Shown: positions 44,643 to 53,621 of the stretch, piece by piece
Numbering within the stretch: the stretch's first letter is position 1
Layout of the letters: each line of letters starts with the position of its first letter
Origin: Pseudomonas syringae
Lineage (GTDB): Bacteria > Pseudomonadota > Gammaproteobacteria > Pseudomonadales > Pseudomonadaceae
DNA length: 64,000 bases
Direction: 5' to 3'
NCBI RefSeq assembly: GCF_021605415.1
Contig: NZ_WKEQ01000003.1
Location: forward strand, 164,459 to 228,458
Made by a program: the position numbers and the translations under genes
The notes under the pieces: generated by a model
Told to the model about the DNA's origin: nothing
The model's database searches: none
The model's input: the letters and a program-made list of their open reading frames with translations, nothing else

Positions 44643-45986
44643 ATGCTGACCTGTTCCTTACACCCGCTCCCCTACCGCGCCAACCCCGCCGATTACTTCG
44701 CGGCAATCCGCAACGCGCCCGGTGCCGTGCTGCTCGACAGTGGCCGACCAAGTGCCGACCGTGGCCGCTATGATTTGCTCAGTGCCTGGCCGGTGGAACA
44801 ATTCGCGGTTTTGCCGGACGAAAGCGGCAGCGATTTTTTGCAACGCTTGCGGGACAACCTCGCCCGACTGGGCGATGCCAACCTTCCCGACAGCTATGAG
44901 CTGCCCTTCGCCGGCGGATTGATCGGCTACCTGAGCTACGACTTCGGCCGTCATCTGGAGCACCTGCCGAGCCGCGCCGTAGATGATCTGCACTTGCCCG
45001 ACGCACGCTTTGGTCTGTATGACTGGGCGCTGATCAGTGATCACCGCACAGCCACCAGCCAATTGGTGTTTCATCCTTCGATCAGCGACAGCGAACGTCA
45101 GCGCTTGATTGATCTGTTCGCCCAGCCTTCGTCCGCCACGTTGCCACCGTTCCAATTGGGCAGTCCGATGCGCGCCGATCTATCGGCGGATGATTATCGT
45201 CAGGCTTTCGAACGCATTCAGCATTACATTCAGGCCGGCGATTGCTATCAGGTCAACTTCGCCCAACGCTTCCGCGCACCGTGCGCAGGCGATCCATGGC
45301 TGGCGTATTGCGCGCTGCGAGCCGCGTGCCCGACGCCGTTTTCCGGGTACCAGAGCCTGCCGGATGGCGGCGCCGTGTTGAGCCTGTCGCCAGAGCGCTT
45401 TGTCAAAGTCAGCCAACGCCAAGTGGAAACCCGCCCGATCAAAGGTACCCGCCCTCGCGGCCTGACGCCCACCGAAGACGCCGCCAACGCCGCCGAACTG
45501 CTGGCCAGCCCCAAGGATCGCGCAGAAAACCTGATGATCGTCGATCTGTTGCGCAATGATTTGGGCCGCACCTGTCGAATCGGCTCGGTGCGCGTGCCGG
45601 AGTTGTTCAGCCTGGAAAGCTATCCGAACGTGCATCATTTGGTCAGCAGCGTGACCGGTGAACTGGCAGATGACCGCGATGCACTGGATCTGATCGCCGG
45701 CAGTTTTCCCGGCGGTTCGATCACTGGTGCGCCGAAGATCCGTTCGATGCAGATCATCGACGAACTGGAGCCGACCCGGCGCGGCTTGTATTGCGGTTCT
45801 CTGCTGTACCTCGATGTGCGTGGCGAGATGGACAGCTCAATCGCCATCCGCAGCCTGCTGGTCAAGGACGGGCAGGTGTGTTGCTGGGGAGGTGGCGGGA
45901 TCGTGGCTGATTCGGATTGGCAGGCCGAATACCAGGAGTCGATTACCAAGGTGAAAATCCTGCTCGAAACCCTCCAGAATCTGTGA
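44643..45986 (+). CDS. pabB: Aminodeoxychorismate synthase component I
   Basis: 447 residues. An N-terminal anthranilate-synthase-like region (FAGGLIGYLSYDFGRHLE) precedes the chorismate-binding domain, with QVNFAQRF, PIKGTRPRG, ENLMIVDLLRNDLGR and FPGGSITGAPK. With a PabA-type glutaminase it makes 4-amino-4-deoxychorismate for folate. The shorter tail and sequence match PabB rather than TrpE. It is a single gene followed by a REPIN. Confidence 0.93.
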   Translation: MLTCSLHPLPYRANPADYFAAIRNAPGAVLLDSGRPSADRGRYDLLSAWPVEQFAVLPDESGSDFLQRLRDNLARLGDANLPDSYELPFAGGLIGYLSYDFGRHLEHLPSRAVDDLHLPDARFGLYDWALISDHRTATSQLVFHPSISDSERQRLIDLFAQPSSATLPPFQLGSPMRADLSADDYRQAFERIQHYIQAGDCYQVNFAQRFRAPCAGDPWLAYCALRAACPTPFSGYQSLPDGGAVLSLSPERFVKVSQRQVETRPIKGTRPRGLTPTEDAANAAELLASPKDRAENLMIVDLLRNDLGRTCRIGSVRVPELFSLESYPNVHHLVSSVTGELADDRDALDLIAGSFPGGSITGAPKIRSMQIIDELEPTRRGLYCGSLLYLDVRGEMDSSIAIRSLLVKDGQVCCWGGGGIVADSDWQAEYQESITKVKILLETLQNL

Positions 45987-45997
45987 CGCCCTGTGTT

Positions 45998-46070
45998 GGA
46001 GCTGCCGCAGGCTGCGATCTGTTGATTTTAAGAACAACATCAAAAGATCGCAGCCCGCGGCAGCGCCTAC
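45998..46070. repeat. REPIN (third family)
   Basis: Inverted, nearly perfect arms containing GAGCTGCCGCAGGCTGCGAT (45998-46020) and its complement-like copy (46045-46067) around a short spacer, in the pabB-cysH gap. Confidence 0.85.
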
Positions 46071-46161
46071 CGGGAATGTCGTCGCCCGGGGCCGCAGCTT
46101 TTTGTTACCATCGCCGCCATATAGAGCGCCCAGCGCCACCGACCTGTAGGAAGCCGCCCTG

Positions 46162-46902
46162 ATGAGCCCAACGTTCGATGTCGTGGAACTCGCCACGACC
46201 TATGCCAATAAATCCGCCCAGGACATCCTGAAACTCGCGTTTGCCGAGTTCGGCGATGAGCTGTGGATATCTTTCAGCGGCGCTGAGGATGTGGTGCTGG
46301 TGGACATGGCCTGGAAGCTGAACAAGAACGTCAAGGTGTTCAGCCTCGACACCGGCCGCCTGCACCCCGAAACCTATCGATTCATCGAGCAGGTGCGTGA
46401 GCACTACAAGATTGACATCGACATCGTCTCACCGGATCACGCCAAGCTTGATCCGTTCGTGAAGGAAAAGGGCCTGTTCAGTTTCTACAAAGATGGCCAT
46501 GGCGAATGCTGCGGGATTCGCAAGATCGAACCGCTGCGCCGCAAGCTCTCCGGCGTCAAGGCCTGGGCTACCGGCCAGCGCCGTGACCAGAGCCCCGGCA
46601 CTCGCAGCGCCGTGGCGGCGCTGGAAATCGATACCGCGTTTTCAACCCCCGAGCGCACGCTGTACAAATTCAACCCGCTGGCGCAGATGACCAGCGAAGA
46701 GATCTGGGGCTACATCCGCATGCTTGAGCTGCCTTACAACAGCCTGCATGAACGCGGTTTCATCAGTATCGGTTGTGAGCCCTGCACCCGCCCGGTTCTG
46801 CCCAACCAGCACGAGCGCGAAGGCCGCTGGTGGTGGGAGGAAGCAACGCAGAAAGAATGCGGGCTGCATGCGGGCAATATCATCAGTAAATCCAAGGCAT
46901 AA
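46162..46902 (+). CDS. cysH: Adenylyl-sulfate reductase (thioredoxin)
   Basis: 246 residues. The PP-loop appears as [10 protein letters not shown] and the substrate motif as [10 protein letters not shown]. Four cluster cysteines (C116, C117, C205, C208) mark the [4Fe-4S] APS-reducing type, and C233 in the KECGLH tail is the catalytic nucleophile. It reduces adenylyl sulfate to sulfite for cysteine synthesis. It is preceded by GTAGGAAG. Confidence 0.95.
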   Translation: MSPTFDVVELATTYANKSAQDILKLAFAEFGDELWISFSGAEDVVLVDMAWKLNKNVKVFSLDTGRLHPETYRFIEQVREHYKIDIDIVSPDHAKLDPFVKEKGLFSFYKDGHGECCGIRKIEPLRRKLSGVKAWATGQRRDQSPGTRSAVAALEIDTAFSTPERTLYKFNPLAQMTSEEIWGYIRMLELPYNSLHERGFISIGCEPCTRPVLPNQHEREGRWWWEEATQKECGLHAGNIISKSKA

Positions 46903-46948
46903 CGTCCGCGATACGACGCTCCCACAATGACCTCCTGGTCGAAAATAA

Positions 46949-46960
46949 ATGTGTACACAT
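46949..46960. promoter_or_regulatory. Perfect palindrome upstream of NCS1 transporter
   Basis: ATGTGTACACAT is a perfect 12-bp palindrome shortly after cysH, near a TGTGTGTGCAC half-like copy (46984-46993 region). It lies about 430 bases before the NCS1 gene. Confidence 0.4.
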
Positions 46961-47210
46961 GACTGTCACCATCGGTGCCATTTGTGTGTGCACTTTTTTG
47001 TTTACGCGCCCCGAAAAGTTACACCCCTGTCTTAATCCCTCTTTTCCCACCACCACAAAAACCTGCCCGCGCGAATAAATACCTGTTCAATCAGTCAATT
47101 TAAATTGCTAGCAATTCAGCCGCTTATCCTTAATTGATCACCAAACGAAATCTCACCGTCCTTGGCTAGATCCTGAACTGGCATGCATCTCGCTTAAGTG
47201 CATACATGTT

Positions 47211-47220
47211 TTGTATACAA
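47211..47220. promoter_or_regulatory. GntR-type palindrome before NCS1 transporter
   Basis: TTGTATACAA is a perfect palindrome with TTGT-NN-ACAA symmetry, about 168 bases before the transporter ATG, with related ACATAC/GTAT half-sites on both sides. No regulator gene of this type is adjacent, so the cognate protein would be elsewhere. Otherwise the 485-base cysH-NCS1 gap shows no gene. Confidence 0.45.
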
Positions 47221-47387
47221 CCTTGCAAAACATACACACTTTCGATCCGCACGCCTGAAGCGCCCTATCCCGTACAGGCTGCAGATGCCCCTAACCAGTG
47301 ATGCTTTCATTGGTCGCGACGAAGATTTGTCGAGCCTGACGGCTTATGCACAGTCATCGCGGCCTCGAACATCAGGAGCCTGCCGGA

Positions 47388-48923
47388 ATGCGTACAAGTC
47401 TCTCCAATAACAACATCGCGCTGAATCTGCCCTCCTCCACACCCCTTGATCGCCCCTTTGACACAGCCGAGCCTTTGCAATTAAGCCCGCGACTGCACAA
47501 CAACGACCTGGCGCCAACCAAGGCCGAAGGCCGGCGTTGGGGGCGTTACAGCATCTTTGCCCTGTGGACCAACGACGTGCACAACATCGCCAACTACTCC
47601 TTTGCCATCGGGCTCTACGCCCTGGGCCTGGGTGGCTGGCAAATTCTGCTGTCGCTGGGGATCGGCGCGGCGCTGGTGTATTTCTTCATGAACCTGTCCG
47701 GTTACATGGGGCAGAAAACCGGCGTGCCGTTTCCGGTGATCAGCCGGATCAGTTTCGGCATCCATGGTGCGCAAATTCCTGCACTGATTCGCGCTGTCAT
47801 CGCCATCGCCTGGTTCGGCATTCAGACGTATCTGGCATCGGTGGTGTTCCGGGTTCTGCTCACCGCCATTCATCCCGGCTTCGCCGACTACGATCACAAC
47901 TCGATCCTTGGCCTGTCGAGCCTGGGCTGGGTGTGTTTCGTGGCGATCTGGTTGGTGCAACTGGCGATTCTTGCTTACGGTATGGAAATGGTGCGGCGCT
48001 ACGAGGCGTTTGCCGGGCCGGTGATTTTGCTCACTGTCGCCGCGCTTGCCGCGTGGATGTACACCCAAGCCGACGCGACCATCGCCTGGTCAATCCGCGA
48101 ACCGCTGAGCGGTGGCGAGATGTGGCGTAACATTTTTGCCGGCGGCGCGTTGTGGCTGGCGATTTACGGGACGCTGATTCTTAACTTCTGCGACTTCGCG
48201 CGTTCTTCGCCGTGCCGCAAAACCATCAAGGTGGGAAATTTCTGGGGCTTGCCGGTGAATATTCTGGTGTTCGCCGCGATTACCGTGCTGTTGTGTGGCG
48301 CGCAGTTCCAGATCAACGGGCGGATCATTGAAAGCCCGACCGAGATCATCGCTTCGATTCCCAACACGTTCTTTCTGGTACTCGGCTGCCTGGCCTTCCT
48401 GATCGTCACCGTGGCGGTGAACATCATGGCCAATTTCGTCGCACCGGCCTTCGTGCTCAGTAACCTCGCGCCGAAATACCTGACGTTCCGCCGCGCCGGC
48501 CTGATCAGCGCGACCCTCGCCGTGCTGATTCTGCCCTGGAATCTCTACAACAGTCCGCTGGTGATCGTGTATTTCCTGTCCGGCCTCGGCGCCCTGCTCG
48601 GCCCGCTGTACGGCGTGATCATGGTTGACTACTGGCTGATCCGCAAAGCGCGGATAAACGTGCCACAGTTGTACAGCGAAGACCCCAACGGCGCTTATTA
48701 CTACAACCGCGGTATTAATGTCCGAGCCGTGGCGGCGTTTATTCCCGCAGCCCTGATCGCCATCGTCCTGGCGTTGGTGCCGGGTTTCCATAACGTGTCG
48801 CCCTTCTCCTGGCTGATCGGCGCCGGCATCGCCGGAATGCTCTACCTGATCATCGCCAAGCGACAACCGCACTATGCCGACGTCAGTGGCGAATGCATTG
48901 CCGTCGACAACGTCAGCCATTGA
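47388..48923 (+). CDS. NCS1-family nucleobase/allantoin/hydantoin permease
   Basis: 511 residues with about 12 transmembrane segments. NCS1 features include LAPTKAEGRRWGRYSIFALW before TM1, NFCDFARSSP and PLYGVIMVDYWLIRK. Its partner gene, a hydantoin/allantoin-racemase-like protein 53 bases downstream, suggests an allantoin- or hydantoin-type substrate. The start is the ATG with AGGAG nine to ten bases ahead; the upstream in-frame extension has no such site. Confidence 0.88.
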   Translation: MRTSLSNNNIALNLPSSTPLDRPFDTAEPLQLSPRLHNNDLAPTKAEGRRWGRYSIFALWTNDVHNIANYSFAIGLYALGLGGWQILLSLGIGAALVYFFMNLSGYMGQKTGVPFPVISRISFGIHGAQIPALIRAVIAIAWFGIQTYLASVVFRVLLTAIHPGFADYDHNSILGLSSLGWVCFVAIWLVQLAILAYGMEMVRRYEAFAGPVILLTVAALAAWMYTQADATIAWSIREPLSGGEMWRNIFAGGALWLAIYGTLILNFCDFARSSPCRKTIKVGNFWGLPVNILVFAAITVLLCGAQFQINGRIIESPTEIIASIPNTFFLVLGCLAFLIVTVAVNIMANFVAPAFVLSNLAPKYLTFRRAGLISATLAVLILPWNLYNSPLVIVYFLSGLGALLGPLYGVIMVDYWLIRKARINVPQLYSEDPNGAYYYNRGINVRAVAAFIPAALIAIVLALVPGFHNVSPFSWLIGAGIAGMLYLIIAKRQPHYADVSGECIAVDNVSH

Positions 48924-48976
48924 ACCTTCGCGGCCCGCGTCACGGGCCGCAGAACCCTGCGCAATAAGGACTTCCC

Positions 48977-49705
48977 ATGCTAATTCTCGTGGTCAATGTC
49001 AACACCACCGAGTCCATCACCCAGGCCATCGCCCGCTCCGCTCAGGCCGTGGCATCCCCCGGCACCGAAATCGTCGGCCTCACGCCGCACTTCGGCGCAG
49101 ATTCGATTGAGGGCAACTTTGAAAGCTACCTGGCCGCCATCGCGGTGATGGATCGGGTGATGTCCTACGATCAGCCCTTCGACGCAGTGATCCAGGCCGG
49201 TTACGGCGAACATGGTCGTGAAGGTTTGCAGGAGTTGCTGAACGTACCTGTGGTTGACATCACCGATGCGGCCGCCAGCACGGCGATGTTTCTCGGCCAC
49301 GCCTATTCGGTGGTTACCACCCTCGACCGCACGGTGCCGTTGATCGAGGATCGATTGAAGCTTTCCGGGCTGTGGGAAAAATGTGCGTCAGTACGGGCCA
49401 GTGGACTCGCCGTACTGGAACTGGAACACGAACCGCAGCGGGCGCTGGAAGCCATCACCCATCAGGCCGAACTGGCAGTCACGCAGGACAAGGCTGAAGT
49501 GATTTGCCTGGGCTGTGGCGGCATGGCCGGGCTCGACGAGCAAATCCGTCGGCGTACCGGCGTGCCGGTGATCGATGGCGTGACAGCGGCGGTGACGATT
49601 GCTGAATCGCTGGTGCGGCTGGGATTGTCGACATCCAAGGTGCGGACGTATGCGACACCTCGGCCGAAAAACATTGTGGGTTGGGCTGAGCGGTTTTGCC
49701 GGTAG
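48977..49705 (+). CDS. Asp/Glu/hydantoin-racemase family protein
   Basis: 242 residues, MLILVVNVNTTESITQAIA onward. The second catalytic Cys of the family is present (LGCGGMAG, C180). The first, expected where AGYGEHG occurs (G75-Y76), is absent. True hydantoin and allantoin racemases use two cysteines, so this may be a one-cysteine relative with another activity on a small acid or ureide. It is in tandem with the NCS1 permease. Confidence 0.8.
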   Translation: MLILVVNVNTTESITQAIARSAQAVASPGTEIVGLTPHFGADSIEGNFESYLAAIAVMDRVMSYDQPFDAVIQAGYGEHGREGLQELLNVPVVDITDAAASTAMFLGHAYSVVTTLDRTVPLIEDRLKLSGLWEKCASVRASGLAVLELEHEPQRALEAITHQAELAVTQDKAEVICLGCGGMAGLDEQIRRRTGVPVIDGVTAAVTIAESLVRLGLSTSKVRTYATPRPKNIVGWAERFCR

Positions 49706-49715
49706 ACCGCGTTAT

Positions 49716-49800
49716 CGTTCATCGCGGGCAAGCCCGGCGCCTACAGGATGGGTGTTGAACCCCTGCAGGAGCCGAGCTTGCTCGCGAAAGCCGCACCTCG
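49716..49800. repeat. REP units
   Basis: Two units, CATCGCGGGCAAGCCCGGCG and GCAGGAGCCGAGCTTGCTCGC, in the gap between the racemase-like gene and the convergent LysR gene. Confidence 0.65.
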
Positions 49801-49814
49801 ATGTCATGCCTTGC

Positions 49815-50738
49815 TCAAACCGCACTGAACCGCGCCACCAATCCCTGCCCCGCAAACTGCTCAATAATGAAATCAACAAACGCCCGGGTCTTGCCCGGCA
49901 ACAGTTTGTGCTCGGCGTAATAAATCGAGATGTTGCCGTCATCGACATACCAGTCCGGCAATACCCGCTGCAACGTGCCGGCCTCAAGATACGGCACGGC
50001 AAAAGGCATGCTCACCAACGCAATGCCCACCCCCTGCGTCGCAACGGCACAGGCAGCCTCCGAATCACTCATGGTCATTCGCGCCCGCAAGGTTAACGGA
50101 CTGTGCTCACGCGCTCGGCTGGTCAACTGCCAGGAACGTACACGGCCAGTTTGTGGCGAGCGGATCAGAATGCCGTCGTGGTGCGTAAGATCGTCCGGGC
50201 CGAGGATGGCTGCATGCACTTGCAGATATTGCGTCGAGGCCACTAAAACCCGGTGCGCCGGCGTCAACTTGCGCGCGACAACGCCCTGGGGCAACTCGAA
50301 TCCACCGCCAATCGCCGCATCAAAACCCTGACCGATCAGGTCGACCTGGCGATTATCGAAATGCCAATCAGGATTGATCGCAGGAAACTGCCGCAGAAAC
50401 TCGCCAAGTAACGGCACCACATACAAACGCCCGAACACGGTGCCCATGCTGACTTTCAGCGTTCCGGCCGGCTGACCGCCCGCGCTGGCCAGATTGGCCA
50501 CGGCATTCTGGATCGTCGTCAGGCTGCTGCTGACTTCATTCAAAAACAGTTGCCCCGCTTCCGTCAGGGTCAGACGACGGGTGCTACGCTGGAACAGCCG
50601 CACGCCCAGTCGCGCTTCCAGTTTGGCCACGCTTTTACCCACGGCCGCCGGCGTCAGACTCAACCGTCGGGCCGCCTCTGCAAAGCTGCCGACTTCGGCG
50701 CTGCGCACGAAGCATTCGATACTGCTGAAGGTTTCCAT
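49815..50738 (-). CDS. LysR-family transcriptional regulator
   Basis: 307 residues. The N-terminal winged helix (about 1-60: VGSFAEAARRLSLTPAAVGKSVAKLE) belongs to the CrgA/AphB-like subgroup; a LysR substrate-binding domain follows (about 88-295). METFSSIECF is the natural start; the longer frame runs into the promoter. It is divergent from the SDR gene and probably controls it. Confidence 0.92.
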   Translation of the reverse strand: METFSSIECFVRSAEVGSFAEAARRLSLTPAAVGKSVAKLEARLGVRLFQRSTRRLTLTEAGQLFLNEVSSSLTTIQNAVANLASAGGQPAGTLKVSMGTVFGRLYVVPLLGEFLRQFPAINPDWHFDNRQVDLIGQGFDAAIGGGFELPQGVVARKLTPAHRVLVASTQYLQVHAAILGPDDLTHHDGILIRSPQTGRVRSWQLTSRAREHSPLTLRARMTMSDSEAACAVATQGVGIALVSMPFAVPYLEAGTLQRVLPDWYVDDGNISIYYAEHKLLPGKTRAFVDFIIEQFAGQGLVARFSAV

Positions 50739-50865
50739 GATCGCCACTGTAAACTTTTGGTTTACACAGACTATAGCAATCACGGTCTACCCGGCTGCTT
50801 ATCCGGGGCCGATACTCGGCTCCAACAGCAAGGCACTCCCGCCTTGAATTTTCTGGAGTTCGAAC

Positions 50866-51612
50866 ATGACCACGCAAAACCTCAGCGGTAAAGTTGCTCT
50901 GATTCAAGGTGGCTCTCGCGGTATCGGTGCCGCCATCGTCAAACGCCTGGCCGCCGAAGGCGCGACCGTTGCCTTCACCTACGTCAGCTCCGCCGCCAAG
51001 GCTGAAGAACTGCAAAACAACATCACCGCTGCCGGCGGCAAAGCCCTGGCAATCAAGGCTGACAGCGCCGACGCCAACGCCATTCGCCAAGCCGTCAGCG
51101 CCACCGCCGAAGCCTTTGGCCGGATCGACATTCTGGTGAACAACGCTGGCGTATTGGCCATCGCCCCGCTGGAAGACTTCAAACTTGAAGATTTCGATCA
51201 GACCTTGGCCATCAACGTGCGCAGCGTGTTTATCGCCAGTCAGGAAGCCGCCAAACACATGGGCGAAGGTTCGCGCATCATCAACATCGGCAGCACCAAC
51301 GCCGACCGCATGCCCTTTGGCGGCGGGGGTGTCTACGCGATGAGCAAGTCCGCGCTGGTTGGCCTGACCAAAGGCCTTGCCCGTGACCTCGGCCCGCGCG
51401 GCATCACCATTAACAACGTGCAACCTGGCCCGGTCGACACCGACATGAACCCGGCAAACGGCGACTTTGCCGACAGCCTGATCCCCCTGATGGCGGTGGG
51501 TCGTTACGGCAAAGCCGAAGAGATCGCCAGTTTCGTCGCCTACCTTTCAGGCCCTGAAGCCGGCTACATCACCGGTGCCAGCCTGACCATCGACGGTGGT
51601 TTCGGCGCCTGA
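50866..51612 (+). CDS. SDR-family oxidoreductase (BdcA-like)
   Basis: 248 residues of the classical short-chain dehydrogenase family: the dinucleotide loop GGSRGIG (15-21), NNAG (near 90), a Ser in NIGSTNADRMP, and the catalytic YAMSK. The stretch GSTNADRMP...GLARDLGPRGITIN...PGPVDTD resembles BdcA, the E. coli SDR linked to biofilm dispersal, more than FabG. The physiological substrate is not known. Confidence 0.87.
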   Translation: MTTQNLSGKVALIQGGSRGIGAAIVKRLAAEGATVAFTYVSSAAKAEELQNNITAAGGKALAIKADSADANAIRQAVSATAEAFGRIDILVNNAGVLAIAPLEDFKLEDFDQTLAINVRSVFIASQEAAKHMGEGSRIINIGSTNADRMPFGGGGVYAMSKSALVGLTKGLARDLGPRGITINNVQPGPVDTDMNPANGDFADSLIPLMAVGRYGKAEEIASFVAYLSGPEAGYITGASLTIDGGFGA

Positions 51613-51637
51613 TGCTCTGAGCGTCTGCCCTGAACGT

Positions 51638-51675
51638 AAAACGCCGGCCACCTATTCAGGTGGCCGGCGTTTTTT
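51638..51675. terminator. Strong bidirectional terminator
   Basis: A 16-bp perfect hairpin, arms AAAACGCCGGCCACCT and AGGTGGCCGGCGTTTT around ATTC, with T tracts on both strands, between the SDR gene and the convergent HAD gene. Confidence 0.93.
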
Positions 51676-51696
51676 GCCTGGCTTATCGGATGCTCA

Positions 51697-52395
51697 TCAG
51701 GCCCATTCCAGCGCCGGCAATCCGCAAGCACTGGGGACAAACCCTTTCAACGTACGAAGGATCCCGTCGGCGTGTGCGTATTTTTCATCGGCCATGGCCG
51801 CATCGGGGATGGCAATCGCCGTCATGCCCGCCGCTTTGGCCGCTGTGACGCCAAACGGCGAGTCTTCGAATACCAGGCAGTGTTCCGGCGCCACTTTCAA
51901 ACGCCGTGCTGCCGTCAGGAAGATGTCCGGAGCCGGTTTCGCGGCGCCGACTTCTGGATCGTCTGCGGTGACGATGAAATCGAACAGTGCGAACCAGTCC
52001 TTGTGCAGCGTGGTTTTCTGGCCGAACGACTGGCGCGATGAACTGGTGCCTACGGCAATCGGGATGTCATGTGCCTTGAGGTGACGAACCAGTTCCTCTG
52101 CGCCTGGCATCGCCTGCGCGGTGGGGAAGCGCTCGCGCATAAGCGGTTCACGGATTCGAAGAAATTCTTCCGGTGTGATCGGCAGATCCAGCGCATGCAC
52201 CACGTAGCGCGCCAGGTCGCCCGCGCCGCGACCGATGATGTTCTGCTTGACGCTCCAGTCGAACGTTTTACCGTAACGCCCGGCAATAAGGGACGTGACC
52301 TCGGTATAAATGCCTTCGGTGTCCAGCAGCAAACCATCCATATCGAAAATTACGGCCTTGATCGGGCCGAACGCTTTCAGCGCTGCATTCATCAT
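51697..52395 (-). CDS. HAD-superfamily phosphatase (subfamily IA)
   Basis: 232 residues with all HAD motifs: IFDMDGLLLDTE (motif I), GTSSSRQS (motif II), K in GAAKPAPDIF (motif III) and VFEDSPFGVTAAKAAGM (motif IV). It resembles beta-phosphoglucomutase/sugar phosphatase (GPP/DOG1-like) enzymes; the substrate is unknown. Two adjacent ATGs are possible starts (MMNAALK). Confidence 0.88.
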   Translation of the reverse strand: MMNAALKAFGPIKAVIFDMDGLLLDTEGIYTEVTSLIAGRYGKTFDWSVKQNIIGRGAGDLARYVVHALDLPITPEEFLRIREPLMRERFPTAQAMPGAEELVRHLKAHDIPIAVGTSSSRQSFGQKTTLHKDWFALFDFIVTADDPEVGAAKPAPDIFLTAARRLKVAPEHCLVFEDSPFGVTAAKAAGMTAIAIPDAAMADEKYAHADGILRTLKGFVPSACGLPALEWA

Positions 52396-52515
52396 CGGAT
52401 CCGTTATCTGACACATCCCGGGCGACCTGGGGACGGCCGCCGTGCGGATCTGATTAAAGGGTTCAGCAGCATAACGAGCGAGACGAAGGTTGAGCAACGG
52501 GCAAATCGAAACCGA

Positions 52516-52713
52516 TCAGCTCGGCTCACCAGATGCATCGTTACCGGCAATGTCAGGATCGCTCGGGTCGGCTTCTATGTCATCGTCGAGCCCCTTTTCG
52601 ACATCGGACTCGTCATCGGGCGGACGCTGGTCACGACTCAACGAGTCAGTCGGCGAAGGCAACGGATATTCCGGGGTTTCATCAGCGTCTGTGGATTTCG
52701 GATCTGAAGTCAT
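52516..52713 (-). CDS. Small acidic proline-rich protein
   Basis: A 65-residue, strongly acidic, proline/serine-rich and probably disordered protein, MTSDPKSTDADETPEYPLPS onward. AAGGGA lies seven bases before the ATG. No domain is recognised. The next upstream gene on this strand encodes another short acidic protein of similar composition. Confidence 0.6.
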   Translation of the reverse strand: MTSDPKSTDADETPEYPLPSPTDSLSRDQRPPDDESDVEKGLDDDIEADPSDPDIAGNDASGEPS

Positions 52714-52800
52714 GGGACGTCCCTTCAATGGGCCGCCAATGCGGGCCCTTTAGATTGGGGGTTGGACAGCAGAACGGCGTCGGGATGACTGGACAAGCGG

Positions 52801-52971
52801 TCAGACTTCCTCGCCGTCGCCCTCATATTCGGTGTCTGCCGCGTCATCGGCGTCGTTGAGTGGAACGGTGGCGTCATCCATCAACGATCCCGGATCTTCG
52901 TTGCCCGGATCATTGATAAAGGGCACACCGCTGGGGCCTTTCTCTTCCTTTCCTTCGGTTTCGGGAGTCAT
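52801..52971 (-). CDS. Small acidic protein
   Basis: A 56-residue acidic protein, MTPETEGKEEKGPSGVPFIN onward, rich in D, E, P and G. AAGAGGC lies before the ATG. It resembles its downstream neighbour in composition and in starting MT(S/P)(D/E)-. The function is unknown. Confidence 0.6.
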   Translation of the reverse strand: MTPETEGKEEKGPSGVPFINDPGNEDPGSLMDDATVPLNDADDAADTEYEGDGEEV

Positions 52972-53063
52972 GACTTGCCTCTTCAATTCAGGTTGGTATG
53001 AGGTTCGAGACGCATGGCGGGCAATCGTTCCTCCAGAATGACTGACCGCCACTCGACGGCCTG

Positions 53064-53486
53064 TCAACGGTAACGATTTTTGTGCTTGTGCTTTTGCTTG
53101 TGTCCATTGCCAGGATGGGAGTTGCCATTGCCATCGCCCAGATTATTGCCGACCGCACCGCCCGCCGCGCCGCCGAGCCCTGCGCCGATCGCCGAGCCCG
53201 TCGAACCGCCAAGGCTGTTACCGATCACTGAACCGCCGGCTGAACCCAAGCCGCCACCAATCGCTGCTTCGGTGCGATTGCCCTTGCCAGCCCCGACCGC
53301 GCTGCCCGCCGCACCACCGACACCGGCTCCCACTGCCGCGCCCGTGCTGCCGCCCAACTGCCCGCCCACCACATTGCCCAAAACGCCTCCCAGGCCACCG
53401 CCTACAGCCGCGTCACCGTTGCCGCCGGCCATCGCGCCCTGAGCCAGAACCATGCCCAATACCATCGCGGAAAATTTCATTCGCAT
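53064..53486 (-). CDS. Exported glycine-zipper protein, His/Lys-rich tail
   Basis: 140 residues. A signal peptide (about 1-20, ending GAMA) is followed by repeated small-residue zippers (GGSTGAAVGAGVGGAAGSAVG, GGSTGSAIGAGLGGAAGGAVG). The tail is rich in His, Lys and Asn (HKQKHKHKNRYR). It is a paralogue of the next gene upstream. It probably resides in the periplasm or envelope; function is unknown. Confidence 0.75.
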   Translation of the reverse strand: MRMKFSAMVLGMVLAQGAMAGGNGDAAVGGGLGGVLGNVVGGQLGGSTGAAVGAGVGGAAGSAVGAGKGNRTEAAIGGGLGSAGGSVIGNSLGGSTGSAIGAGLGGAAGGAVGNNLGDGNGNSHPGNGHKQKHKHKNRYR

Positions 53487-53580
53487 ACAAGCCTCACAGT
53501 GCCCGAAACGGGCCAGTTGACCAGATGAACCTCTGTAACAAATTGGAGACGAATCTGCGCAAAACGTTCAGCCATGAAAA

Positions 53581-53600
53581 AGCCCGGCGTCGGCCGGGCT
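53581..53600 (-). terminator. Intrinsic terminator between glycine-zipper genes
   Basis: AGCCCGGC/GCCGGGCT forms an 8-bp hairpin followed on the minus strand by TTTTT, just after the second glycine-zipper gene. Confidence 0.85.
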
Positions 53601-53621
53601 GATTCAGACAGATATAAAAAA

